In this document: one piece after another, positions 47,255 through 58,323 of the stretch
How positions within the stretch are numbered: position 1 is the stretch's first letter
Layout: the number at the start of each line of letters is the position of its first letter
Origin: Beverwykella pulmonaria
Lineage: Eukaryota; Ascomycota; Dothideomycetes; Pleosporales; Melanommataceae
Reading direction: 5' to 3'
DNA: 64,000 bases
Assembly (NCBI GenBank): GCA_001599595.1
Contig: BCHH01000018.1
Coordinates: forward strand, 334,258-398,257
Translations under genes and position numbers: made by a program
The notes under the pieces: generated by a model
What the model saw: the letters and a program-made list of their open reading frames with translations, nothing else
Told to the model about the DNA's origin: nothing
Databases searched by the model: none

Positions 47255-48574
47255 TCACACCATATCATCCCTACGCGCTTGCGACGTCACGTCAATTCTC
47301 ACTTCGCGGTGCACACCGTTAATCCTTGGGGGGTCCTGCATCATCTCGTGGCTGTCTACTCCGTGAATATGGTTGAAAGAGCGGCTCGGCTTATTCCCTG
47401 TAAAGCTTTGCTTCTGGTGCAAAGCAGAAACAGACTCGCTGGGGGACTTCCGTCCCTGGGTTGAAGAATAAGAGCCTTGCTTGGTGGTTCTCGCGGAGTT
47501 GAGTATTGACATGATAGTGTTGTAGAAACGAGTCGACTTGAAATCAATTTTCCAGACTTTCGCGAGCGAGGGGGCGCAGGCTACGCAGATGGCGACGTAG
47601 ACTTCTCCTTGACTGCGGCTTGTTAGACGCATTTCTATCCCTTTGCAATCCAATGCGACTTACATGACGATCCAAGCTTGTGCATTCGACCAAACAGGAT
47701 CTTTCCCGTAGCCAATCATAATCCGGTAGTATACGCCTAAGATGCTGCAAACAAGGGCGAGAAGACCACTTGCAAAGATGCCAGAGATGGCGATCTTTTT
47801 GCTCGTGCTAATGTGAAGTTTCATGATGATGGGCAGAGGAAGAATGACCATCACAATATCCGCAACGCAGTTGATAGCGCCGTGCACGAGCCCAGGAATC
47901 TTGAGATGGTTGCACTTTTGCAGGACGGTGGCGTCCCATGGCTTCCCTGGTTTCGGCATACACCAGACAAAGTTCTGCGGCACTGGAGTTGCGTCAGCTG
48001 AGGGAATCACTGCTATAGGTGGGGAGGCAACTTGCCGGTTTGCCAGTAGGCGGCGACGAAAAAGATACCCAGAATCCAACAAGCACGTCGCATCCAAACC
48101 TCTATGTTAAACATTCGATAATAAAGCATCAAGATTGCGGCCTTTGCGAAGAAGTTCATAGGACCCACGACGATACTAGTGGATACGAGTTTCTTCATGT
48201 AGTCCTCATTGACTTCGCTGATAGGCGTGTCCCAAGTATGTCTGCAAAGCCGCCCTAATGTACTTGCCAGAACCGTGTACATAAGTGCCATTGCGTATGA
48301 AAAGATAAGGAAGACTGCACAATTAGCTTTCAATTTCCGTGGTCGATGAATTTTTCTCTGCTAACTTACCATCGTCCCAAACCAACCCACGGTTTGCTTT
48401 GATGTACAAACGGAGCCTGATAACGAGCAAGATGAGAGTAACAGCAGCCAGTGTCGCTCCTACGCTCCGTACCGCACCAGCAAGACTTGGTCCATGCTCG
48501 AAATTCGGTGGGTCGCCATTTGGGTTCGTGGCCATGGGGATCTTGGTGAGATCCGCACCAGGTGGAAGAGCCAT
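47255..48574 (-). CDS. Fungal rhodopsin-domain (Pth11-like) seven-helix membrane protein
   Basis: Four exons (48574-48370, 48314-48036, 47982-47664, 47612-47255) give 386 residues. Seven hydrophobic helices are visible, including LAAVTLILLVIRL, VFLIFSYAMALMYTVLAST and IFASGLLALVCSILGVYYR. The DWxD-like beginning (GLVWDDVFLIF) and KCNHLKIPGLVHGAINCVAD are typical of the fungal rhodopsin-like domain found in Pth11-related receptors. There is no N-terminal CFEM domain. The long hydrophilic C-tail is Ser-rich. The second intron starts with GCAAGT, a GC-AG intron; this choice alone keeps the frame through QTVPQNFVWCMPKPG. A surface-sensing role is inference from the family. Confidence 0.85.
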
Positions 48575-48640
48575 AATGTATGCAAGACTTCAAAAGGGTG
48601 GACGTAAATACGAAAGAGCAGATTTGGCTTTATGCGTAAG

Positions 48641-48820
48641 CGCTTGAACAGTTTGGAAATCGTCGAATCTTAAGAAGGAAGGCTGGCGGTGGCAGAAGAA
48701 GGCCGTTAGCCCTTCAAGGGTGGCACTTGCGCTTGAACAGTTTGGACGTAGTCGTCGGATCTTGAGAAAAAGAGCTGAAAGTGGCAGAAGGACGCCGTTG
48801 CCGTCAACGGGTGGCACTTA
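48641..48820 (+). repeat. Two-copy tandem repeat of about 90 bp
   Basis: Copies 48641-48729 and 48730-48820 both start CGCTTGAACAGTTTGGA and end GGGTGGCACTT; they differ at several positions. Noncoding, upstream of the receptor gene. Confidence 0.75.
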
Positions 48821-49535
48821 CGGGAGGCACTTGCGACGAACACCGCGCAAGATACGCTAAGATATGCCGTGAAGGATGCCTGGAAACGGAGACGAGAAGA
48901 CTCCCGATAGTAGGGCACAGTAAGTAGTTGATTGCTTACTGTAGCACAACCGCTGTGCTCCTCCCATGCTGCCTATCTTGGGACGTATCCAACGCCCAAT
49001 TCCCGGCTTGGGTAGCATGCCGCGGAGAATCCGATCTCGCGGCGTAGTTCCATTGCCTTGATGCGAATCCTGAAGCGCTTCTAAACGAAGGTATCTGACC
49101 GGATAAGCATACGTGGAAGAATGGCGTTCTCCAGGGCATCAGCGCTCCGTACGTGAGTGGCGCAAATGGGGATTCATTCACGGTCACTGTGCCGCACATC
49201 TACTACTTCGTAGGAAATGCCAAATCCAGATGCCCAAGTCGAGAGCGGTTACATGGTGGACATGGAAACTTTCGGGCATGGTATCCTAGACTCATTTATT
49301 CGACGGGAAGCCGCTGATAATAGTAGAATCTAGCCAGTGGGGCTAGGGGTACAAGGTGAACTTTGGTTGCTGCGTCGCCTCAGCTACAGTGTTGAGCACA
49401 CATGTGCAAGTACAAGATGTAGGACGAATATCACCTTTTTTAAAAACGCCCTGCCTCGTCACTCAAGTGGTGATCTTGAAGCTTTCTACGAATTTCCGAT
49501 AACACATCATTCTAAAGCCTTGCTACGTTCACATC
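48821..49535. other. Intergenic region upstream of the P450 gene
   Basis: No gene recognised; presumed promoter. Confidence 0.45.
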
Positions 49536-51298
49536 ATGGGCTTAGTCGACTTGCATGTACTCATGCTATCATGGTTGGGTGTCTTCCTAGGCACCTGGGA
49601 TTTAGTCATTTCATATGTGAAGAGAATTGTGCAACAGAGGATCGACATGGTCATGTTCCCGCTGAAGGAACGAGACATGATATATCAAGCTTATGATCGC
49701 GTGAGTAGTCTCGAAAATGGCAATAAATGATGATCTCCGCTCACGATAATAGTCAAAGGGGGAATCGTTCCAGATGCATACTCCAGATAGCATGATCACG
49801 ATTGTTTCCAAACCAGAACAGATCCGTCAGATTGCCACTGCCCCGAACGAAAGCTTGTCCTTGCACGCAGCTGCAAAATATGTACGTACAAGAGTGGAAG
49901 TTGTAGGAAGCATGTACTTACGAAGATGAACAGGTCTTGAAGCCACAGTACACAATGGCTGGGTTCAACTGGCATGATATCCGAGGCGTCGAGGGTACAG
50001 GATTTGTCCGCACGCTTCGAATACTTCTCACGAACCATCTCCCGAAGATGACGCCTAGTGTACGGAGCATCATGGAGCGGGCTTTCGCAGCAGAAGTGGG
50101 CAAATCGGGAACGGTCAATGCACTTGCAGTTTCGAAGAAGGTCGTCACGGACATCAGCGGATTCGCCTTCTTTGGGCGTGATCAAAGTACGTATTAGAAA
50201 ATGATATATCGTAGCCTAGCCACTGACTAGTCAAACAGTGGAGAATCTTGAGTTTATGAAGGCTGCGTACCGTTACAACGAAGATGTCCTGTACGGTGCC
50301 GAGATTCTGCGATTGATTCCGCAAGTCCTTGTCCCGTAAGTGATCTGACTTATTCCCTTCTTGTGTGGTCAATGTCGCTAATAGTAACATGAAGTGTTGT
50401 AGGAAAGATTGTTCCCCGCTTCTTTAATACACAGCGCAAAGTGTGTCTTGGTCTGACCGAGTTGTTTGAACGAAGAATGAGCTCACCTCTTTCGGAGAAG
50501 CACGTGAGTGCCACCTTAGTCATTATACTGCTAGATTGCAAGCTGACGTGTATGCAGAACGATGTATGTCAATGGATCCTGGAAACCTCGCCCAAAGACC
50601 CGAATGGAGCGCCAAAATGGTCCGCCGATAGGATGGCAATGGAAGTTATGGCCATCTGGTTCGGCTCCGTTCAGGGTCTAGCTACGACTTTGACTTTTGC
50701 ATTGTACAATTTGTGCGATCATCCAGAGTACATCGAGCCCTTGCGCAAAGAGGTACTCGGACCAGAAGGCGCAAAGTTCCTTGTAGAAGGCGACGGCCTT
50801 CCGCTCATGGACAGCTTCCTCAAGGAGTGTGCGCGCTGGACGCCTGTCGAATCGGTCACTTCACGCCGCGCCGCCATGCGGGACTTCACCTTCTCGGACG
50901 GTACGGTACTTAAGAAAGGCGAATGGGTGGCCGCCGCTCTTGGTCCTATGCTCCAGGATGATTCGCTGTACCCACGGCCGAACGAATTCGATGGCTTCCG
51001 CTTTGCGGATCTCAAGTACACCAACGCTACTACTTCTGTTCAACCGGAAGGGCCTTCAAAATTCACGGACGTTTCGGAGAAGTACCAGATCTGGGGCACT
51101 GGGAAGATTACATGCCCTGGTAGGTTCTTTGTCAGCTATGTCATGAAGCACGTCTTCTTCCATATTCTGGAGAACTATGAGCCGAGCATGGAGAGTAAGG
51201 GTGAGAAGCATACTCTTACATGGCGAACCTTGTCGCTGCCAAGGCCGGGCATCAATGTGACTTTCGCGGAGCGGGCCGAGGCGAAGGTGGATGGATAG
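49536..51298 (+). CDS. Cytochrome P450 monooxygenase
   Basis: Six exons (49536-49700, 49753-49881, 49934-50186, 50239-50335, 50395-50503, 50558-51298) give 497 residues. The five introns are 52-59 nt, with consistent phases throughout. A short membrane anchor precedes the catalytic domain. The ExxR motif is ECAR, the PERF-like region reads PRPNEFDGFRF and the heme loop is WGTGKITCPGRFF with the Cys ligand; Trp takes the place of the usual Phe at its start. The I-helix (WFGSVQGLATT) lacks the standard acidic residue before Thr. These two features recall fungal P450s of indole-diterpene or gibberellin type, but the substrate is unknown. It is the only intact P450 in the window. Confidence 0.9.
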
Positions 51299-51486
51299 CT
51301 CGCTCACTCATATTCTTCTGATAGCTCAATCAATTTTCCTTTGATAACCCAATCGAAGTTCTTTCGATAACCTTTTTCACCACCGAACCCTACAGCGCCC
51401 CACCAAAAAACATTCTGTAAGCTGGAGCGTGGAGGAAAAGGTGTCAAGATGTGTATCTTATGTGATGTATGTACAGCTGATATATT

Positions 51487-51524
51487 TATGACGGACTAAT
51501 TAGTCAGTAGCATATCCACGTGAC
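51487..51524 (-). repeat. Left terminal repeat of third Fot1-like element
   Basis: Reverse complement reads GTCACGTGGATATGCTACTG, followed by ACTAATTAGTCCGTCATA. Lies about 50 bp before the transposase start. Related solo copies are at 38964 and 42932. Confidence 0.7.
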
Positions 51525-51571
51525 ATTATGGTGTCCTGGGCTTACACATTCTCATCAAGAACACCATCACT

Positions 51572-53149
51572 ATGCCACCACAACGCACCTCAGCACCTTC
51601 AGATGAGGCTCGATTACTCCTTGCTATCGAGGCTATCGAATGCGGCACTATACATTCAAATCGAGAGGCACAGCGATAATTTGAAGTTAACCATCATCAG
51701 GTCGCTGCACAACGCAACGGAACACCCGCATGACGCGATTGACTAGCGAACGGTTGAAATTTCAATACCACCGAAGAGCAGGCGCTTATCGACCGTATAT
51801 TCGAGCCAGCTTCATGAGGATTTCTGCCCACAAAGCGTATGATCCGTACAATGGCCGATACACTGCGTGAGTAGCGAGGGAACATGCTTGTAGCCTGTAG
51901 GCAAGAACTGGGTAGACAGGTTTATTAAGCGCACACCTGTGGTAAAGAGCGCTTGCTCTCGGTCCTATGATGATCAGAGAGCCTTGCAAGAAGATCCAAA
52001 GGTTATTGGCGCGTGGTTCGACCTAGTAGCGCGTACCAAAGCGAAATATGGCATACAGGATGAAGATACCTACGACTTTGACGAATCTGGCTTTTTGATG
52101 GGTATTATAGGGTCTCAACTTGTTGTTACGGCATCAGAGAGACGTCGTAAACCTGTGCTCGTCCAGCCAGTCAAGCGCGAGTGGATTACGGTGATCCAGG
52201 GTATCTGTGCTGCTGGGTGGTTTATCCCACCCTTCATCATCTACGCCGGCAAGAACCACATCTCCACATGGTACGAAGATGCGTCAATACCTGGCAGTTG
52301 GGTAATTGTTGTTAGCGGTAATGGCTGGACGAACAATGATCTTGGTCTTGAGTGGTTGAAGCACTTTGACGCGTTCTCGAAGACGCGTTCGTCAGGCGCG
52401 TACCGGCTGCTGCTTGTCGACGGGCATGAGAGCCATAACTCCATCGCCTTCCAGGGTTGCTGCAAAGGGAACAAGTTAATCACTCTCCGCATGCCTGCAC
52501 ATTCGTCACATATTCTACAAAGGTTAGATGTGAGGTGTTTCTCACCCTTGAAGAAGGCGTATAGTGCGCTGATCTCAGATATAACGCGTCGGCAGATGTT
52601 CCTTCGTGCCTTCAAAAGTGCGTTTATTGGTGTCTTTTCAGAAGCTACTATTAAGGGTGCCTTTAGAGGCTCTGGCATAGTTCCATTCAACCCAGAGCGT
52701 GTGCTAGAGGCTCTTGATGTGCGCCTTCGTACGCCAACACCGCGCACGGAGGAGACCCCCCCCTTGGGAGTCCAAAACACCTTGTAATGTGCGCGAGATG
52801 GAGGCTCAGTCGACTGTAGCTCGAAAGAGAGTAAGGGAGCATCTCAATTCATCTCCAACACACACACACACTTGAGGTGATTGAGAAGCTAGAGAAAGGT
52901 ACTCTAAATACGATGTATTCTCAGGCGATGATACTGGACGAACTCAAGGACTTACGGCAGACGGTTGAGGACCTTACAAAGCGGAAATCACGTAAAAGGA
53001 AGTATATCCAGTATAAAGATATACTGACAATAAATGAGGGATCTGAGCTAGTTGCTGCAGACAGCGCTGGGAAGCAGAAGGAGGGGCAAAGGGCAAGCTC
53101 GACGCTGCGGACGCTGCGGGGAGACTGGGCACAACTCGCGCACATGTGA
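51572..53149 (+). pseudogene. Fot1-like transposase, broken at both ends but intact centre
   Basis: The N-terminal frame from 51572 (MPPQRTSAPSDEARLLLAIE) has several stops, mostly TGA where CGA is expected. A clean 283-codon frame (51939-52787) then covers the DDE_1 domain: TYDFDESGFLMG, LLLVDGHESH and LQRLDVRCFSPLKKAY supply the three Asp residues. After a poly-C run near 52760 the frame shifts, continues with EMEAQSTVARKRVREHL, and shifts again at an AC repeat near 52870 before a Lys-rich tail ending at 53149. Confidence 0.85.
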
Positions 53150-53540
53150 GAAGGAAGTATCTGATAGCTCTGATAACGAATAATTGTATTGTAGTATTCT
53201 TGGCAAGAATATCGTTTGTGATGGTGTTGCATCGTAATGGTATCCGTGATGAGAACGTTGTTTTGGTGGGGCGCTGTCGGGTTCGGTAGTGTGTCGGGTT
53301 CGGGAGTGAAACAGGTTAGTTCAATTGATACTCTTTGAAATTCTTTCACCTTTTACAGTGACACCTCGTGCCTGAACCCACGCATGATGGCTCCCCAAGA
53401 CAACTGTGCGCAGTACCAGAGCACCACTCACGATTCCCCAAGAGAGACTGCACTGTCCGCAGCAACCAAAGTTCATCTTATACCACTAGCCCTACTCGCT
53501 AGATCCCGCTACAATCAGTGGCTCATGATCGCATACCTCA
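53150..53540. other. Intergenic region
   Basis: Nothing recognised. It includes GGGTTCGG repeats near 53278-53300. Confidence 0.4.
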
Positions 53541-54484
53541 CTACTTAGCTTTAAGCATAATATCAATGCCAGTCCCTCTCGCAAGACCCTTGTCCTACCA
53601 AACATTCAGCGTCAATGTATCGCAAGAATCTTGTTGCACTTACCAGCCACGAAGTTGGAAACCACGAAGCAGCAAGCTTCACAACACCAACAGCTCCACC
53701 ATACCAAAACTTTGGTCCAGGGTTCCCAAGGAGCTTTCCCACTACACCTTCAGCGTATTTGTGATTGTCCATCCTCGGTGATCCATCATCGCCCTTTGCT
53801 CTCTTCGTAAAGCTCTCCTCGACCGCAAGGTAGCGCGAAGTCTCAGGCATCTTCCATTCTTCGTAGTGTGAATGAATTTTGGATTCCACGGCCCCTGTTA
53901 CGATCGATACGACTTTAACGTTGAAAGGTGCGAGCTCAAGCCGAAGGTTGTCGCCGAGAATCTCTAGGGAGCGCTTCGATGCGGCATAGGTACCTAACAG
54001 CAATTAGTGATCATGTCTGCATGAATAAAAAAGTAACCGTCTTACCTTGCCATGGGACATTGAGATAGCCAGAAACAGAAGTGTTGAAGACGATGGTTCC
54101 CTTGGACTGAATAAGCAGTGGTGAGAAAGCCTGCACTAGCTGCAGAGGTGCCCAAACGTTCGTATCGTAGAGTTTCTTGGCCGCCTCTATGTCCTCGTCC
54201 AACAGCGGCATGAAACGTGTGCGCCCAGCGTTGTTGACGAAGTAGTCAAGTGTTCCGTCGGTATCTTTGCTAACGACCTCCACCACCTCCTTGATCTGCT
54301 TTGGGTTCAAAATATCCAATGAAAGCAGAATAATATTCTCGCGACTCTGAAGCTCTTTCATGTTTTCCACATCGCGTGCAGTTGCATAGACACGGAATCC
54401 GCGCTTGATGAATGCGAGGGCAAGGGCAGAGCCAATCCCTCCGTCACTGCAACCAGTGATGAGCACTGAGCGCTTGAAAACCAT
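53541..54484 (-). CDS. SDR of the 1-acyl-dihydroxyacetone-phosphate reductase (Ayr1) type
   Basis: Three exons (54484-54046, 53993-53644, 53594-53541) encode 280 residues. It has VLITGCSDGGIGSALA (cofactor loop), DYFVNNAGRT, FNTSVSGYLNVPW and the catalytic YAASK, formed just after the first splice. The last exon of 18 codons (DKGLARGTGIDIMLKAK) is found only by splicing at a GTAAGT donor; it restores the hydrophobic/basic C-terminus usual in this group. Yeast Ayr1 reduces acyl-DHAP at ER and lipid droplets; fungal relatives also act on other lipids or steroids. An in-frame ATG at 54667 is an alternative start. Confidence 0.88.
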
Positions 54485-55044
54485 GACCACGAGTCCAGAT
54501 GTTGTCGATGCTGCCGATGATTTGAGAGATTGGAATGGCGTCGCCGAAGTCCACAGTGACCTGCAGAAGAAATGTGTATGTGGCGCGGTCACCAAAATGG
54601 CAGGAGCTTCGGTCTGCCGTGCTGGCAGATTAAGGTGCTTGGCGAACCAGACTTTTGAGCTACACACGCTCCCATGAACAAGTGACTAGCGCGAGCCACC
54701 ACACATGTGACATTTGTATGGAACACGCACGGATAGCGCTAGTCACCTATTCATGGGAGGGCCGTGTAGTACTGTAGCTAAGCGATTCTTTCAGCTTTGC
54801 CCTTGGCCCGCTCGTGCTAGCCAGGCGTTGCCTCCTCAATTGATGACTGCAGATGCACAGTCCAAGTTTAGAAGTCCGAACCTGACATTGGGTTCACTGA
54901 CATCTACCTGCTTATATCGTCCCATGCAATCACGTGGTGAATATGCAATATCAATACGCTCCATGTCCATTTATATTGCGAAAGTTGCAACACTTGTAGT
55001 ACTGAGAAATCGCATGCTTGCCTTCTCACCCTATCGTTCTACCA
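54485..55044. other. Divergent intergenic region
   Basis: Promoter space between the Ayr1-like SDR and the secreted BBE enzyme. It contains CATGTGACATTTG near 54704 but no defined operator. Confidence 0.4.
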
Positions 55045-56575
55045 ATGGCCTCCATCTTCATTACCCTTGCTCTTCTTGCCCTGGCCGCACTGCCTTGCTG
55101 CTCGGCTACTGCTACTACAGATTGTCAAACCTTGTTGAAGGCATTGCCGAGCAAGGTTTTTTTCGGAGGAAGTGTCCAGTACGATGAATCGGTCTCATCT
55201 TACTTTTACGTTCAAGAGAGGTCGTTACCTGCATGCGTCGTCATCCCAACATCTCCCGAAGATGTCTCGGTAACAATAAAACTTTTGGCCAAATCGGGAT
55301 CACCGTTTGCTGTACGCAGTGGTGGTCACGCCTCTCAGCCCGGAGCGGCAAATTCGGAAAATGGTGTCACTATCGATCTGCGTTCCTTGAAGGGGGTCAA
55401 GCTCCAAAGTAATGGAGCAGTTGTTTCGATCGGTTCCGGAGCGATATGGGGGGAAGTCTACAGTGCGCTTGATTCACGAGGGCTAGCGGTCCTTGGGGGC
55501 CGCGACGCCCACGTGGGAGTTGGTGGATTTACCCTTGGGGGTGAGTCCCGTTGCAGTGTCATGTGATATCGCAACCACAGGCCTGACATCCATTCCAGGT
55601 GGCATATCCTTCTTTTCGCCCCAACGCGGCTTTGCGTGCGACTCTGTTACAAATTTCCAGATCGTGCTTGCGAACGGCAAGATCACAAACGCAAATGCAA
55701 CCTCTAACCCGGATCTTTTTGTTGCTCTCAAAGGCGGCACTAATAACTTCGGAGTGGTGACGCGCTTCGATTTCAAAACCTTTACCCAGGGCCAATTATG
55801 GGGCGGATCAATCGTGTATCCTGATACTACATTTCCCCAGCTGGCGGCTGCGTTCACAGAAACCAAGCAGCCCAGAAACTTTGATCCTTACCAAGCTCTG
55901 GAAACAAGCTTTGTCTATCTTGGACAACTACAAACGTTTCTTGGTGTCGCCAGCCTGTTCTACTCAAAGCCGGTGGTGAACGCGACTTCGCTGAAATCAT
56001 TCATTTCAATTCAGCCCCAAACCTCCAATTCGATGCGCTTGTCAAGTACAGTTCAATTAGCGAAAGAAGTTTCTTCACAGAGTACACCGAATCTCACTAG
56101 CGTTTGGGCGACTACAACATTCGCCATCACGCCAGATATCATCTCACGCATCGTTCCTATTTGGAAGGCAACTGCACTTTCCATGGAACAGGTCACGAAC
56201 GTCACCACTTCCATGACGTTCCAATCCATCCCTCCACCACCACCGGTCCTTTCTCCTAACGTGCTCGGCTTTTCACCTCTTTCTACGCCACAGAAAAACC
56301 TGGTTTTGATGCTTCTGTCAACATTCTTCGAAGACGCTGCAGCTTACGAGCAGATCGATGCATTAACAAAAAAGTTCTTCGCTGCCATTGACGAGGTGGC
56401 TGATGATGAAGGTGTAAATGAAGACTATACTTATCTGAACTATGCGGCAAAGTGGCAGGATCCGTTGAAAGATAATGGGATAGCGAACTGGTCGTACCTT
56501 GCAGGAATGTCTAAGAAGTATGATCCAAGCGGCGTATTTCAGAAGCAGGTTGGAGGCTTCAAGATCTTTAGATAG
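55045..56575 (+). CDS. Secreted BBE-type FAD-linked oxidoreductase
   Basis: Two exons (55045-55540, 55599-56575; 58-nt intron) encode 490 residues. A signal peptide (MASIFITLALLALAALPCCS) precedes the PCMH-type FAD domain with VRSGGHASQPGAAN (His for covalent FAD). GVGGFTLGG-GISFFSPQRGFA is joined by the splice, and ALKGGTNNFGVVTRF follows. The berberine-bridge C-terminus (YLNYAAKWQDP, then KKYDPSGVFQKQVGGFKIF) is complete. Several N-glycosylation sites are present. It is likely extracellular or vesicular. It shares general architecture with the enzyme at 45258 but is not a close copy, so this is not a recent duplication. Confidence 0.92.
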
Positions 56576-56742
56576 TTTATGGCTAGCGGTTCATGTACAT
56601 ATTAATCATGGTCTAACGGGGCAATTTGAAAGATATCCAGTTTGAGCTTTTGTGAGTTGTTGATCGATGATAAGGTATCACGAATATATCACGGGTACTG
56701 TACGCTCCGTCCCATGCCCTGATTACTCACACCTGAGTCACT

Positions 56743-56820
56743 ATTGCTGTATATATACTCGTCAATCTCTATAGCTACTTAATCAACGCAGTCCCTTATT
56801 TTATTAATGTTACGTAATCA
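56743..56820 (+). repeat. Direct repeat copy 1 (about 78 bp)
   Basis: Begins ATTGCTGTATATATACTCGT and matches 57290-57372 with scattered differences. Confidence 0.7.
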
Positions 56821-57110
56821 TTTTACTCTAACATTAACAGTTATAAGCCTCGCTACCTAATTCTACTCGCGCTAGAATCTCCTGTAACAATCGACTGCAG
56901 TTTACCTCAATCTCTCTCCTCTCTCTCGCAATATGTAAGGATGCTGTCCCGCGCAGGCTTAGCGCCGGCCAAGCGCCGGCTAAGTGTTTGAGCTAGAGGA
57001 TTAGAAGGTGGCCTATATATCCTCTAATATGTACAACCTACTTGTAAGGGGGCTTGGTGCTCGAGGAGCCAATATAGTGTCAGAAGAATACCTGTGAATT
57101 TGATGAAGAG

Positions 57111-57180
57111 TCTCAAAGGTTCGGAACCTCAGCTATATACGTGAAATGTGCTCAGTCACCCCGACCTAAGGCTCCGAGGT
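57111..57180 (+). repeat. Direct repeat (about 70 bp), copies at 57111 and 57220
   Basis: TCTCAAAGGTTCGGAACCTC ... at 57111-57180 recurs at 57220-57289 with few changes, within the interval flanked by the 78-bp repeats. Differences are mostly transitions. No coding content. Confidence 0.7.
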
Positions 57181-57289
57181 TCACCAACCGATTATTCCTG
57201 AGGTCTGTAGCCTCTTACATCTCAGAGGTTCGGAACCTCAGCTATTATACGTGAAATGTGCTTAGTCACCCCAACCTAAGATTCCGAGG

Positions 57290-57372
57290 ATTGCTGTATA
57301 TATACTCGTCGATCTCCATAGCTTCTCAATCAACTCAGTCCCTCATTATTATTCCGTTCATGTAACGTGACC
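57290..57372 (+). repeat. Direct repeat copy 2 (about 80 bp)
   Basis: Partner of 56743-56820. The pair encloses 470 bp that holds the 70-bp repeats. Confidence 0.7.
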
Positions 57373-57424
57373 ATACACTCCAATATTTATATATCGTGTT
57401 GATGCAATGATCAACAGTCCGCCA

Positions 57425-58323
57425 CTAATACTCGCAGATGAACACCGGTTGACGAATCTTGTCTCCACATCCATAGTTCCCCTTGTCAGCGTTCGGGTCC
57501 CTAGGGTTCTTGTCATGAGGGTCATCCACGCACGAGATCTCTTGCCCTGGGCAGAAGAGTCTGCCTGTGGAACCCCCATCGTTTTTGTACTCGCATTTTT
57601 CATTGAAGCCAGGCATTTGGAGTTCGAGTGTACCGCCAGGGTAGAATGTGTGATCCACATCGTGCAGAATCTCCACGCCAATGTCAATGGTATCCTCTTT
57701 CGAAGTCAACCAATCCTGGCGGCAGCCTACTTCAGTACCAATATCTGTTGCAAAAAACAGCCAGTTGACTTTGCTGAAGTCCTCGAGCGACTGATGATCT
57801 TTGTTCCGATCAGTAAGGATACTAAGGAGCTTGTTTTGTTTCACGGGCTCTGTAGGTCCAGGTGCAGGCGTATCGTCTTCAAGGCTGCCGTGCTCTTTGA
57901 TCGCCTTCTGATGTGCCGGGTAATCTGACCTGTTCAAAGCTGGCGGGTTTATGTTCCAGTCTGGATCATTGTTGCAAGTGCAGCCCTTCCACAGGTTGGT
58001 TACTACATCATCAGTGACCTAGTAGTGCCAAGTTAGCTAATAATATCATGGGGAAGTGCTAATGTGCATACTCCTTTGCATTTGCCGTTGTCGTCTTTGC
58101 CTCCGCACATAAAGCACCAGAATAGCTCTTTTTGGGGATCTTTGCAATTGGCTGTCTCTATGTCTGCAGGGTCGTCTTGTCTAGCGCGGAGCATATTATG
58201 ACTTGGGGTTGCGACATTGTCTAGTACCGCTCGTACAGCATGTTCAGAATGCGGTGGAACTGCCCCTGATGCGGCAACCGCCCCAACCACTAACAGAACG
58301 TCGATGCCATATCGGAAGTGCAT
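57425..58323 (-). CDS. Cysteine-rich secreted protein, paralogue 2
   Basis: Two exons (58323-58072, 58018-57425; 53-nt intron) encode 281 residues. A signal peptide (MHFRYGIDVLLVVGAVAASG) is followed by a core with CKDPQKELFWCFMCGGKDD, NGKCKG at the splice, and KGCTCNNDPDWNINPP, the same order and splice point as in the gene at 41606. Unlike that paralogue it has a long C-terminal domain with further cysteines (GCRQDW, EKCEY, LFCPGQEISC, GNYGCGD, FICEY). No named family is recognised. It is preserved, while the copy at 39178 is broken. Confidence 0.8.

Larger units (their letters stand above)
51487..53149 (+). mobile_element. Third Fot1-like element, right end not found
   Basis: It has a left terminal repeat and a transposase with a largely intact DDE domain. 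I found no matching inverted repeat up to 53540, so the right end has been lost or is beyond recognition. It lies between the P450 and SDR genes. Confidence 0.75.

Noticed and set aside
57111..57289. Possible tRNA or SINE because of GGTTCGGAACC
   Set aside because: The motif is a palindrome in a direct repeat, with no cloverleaf or Pol III box spacing.
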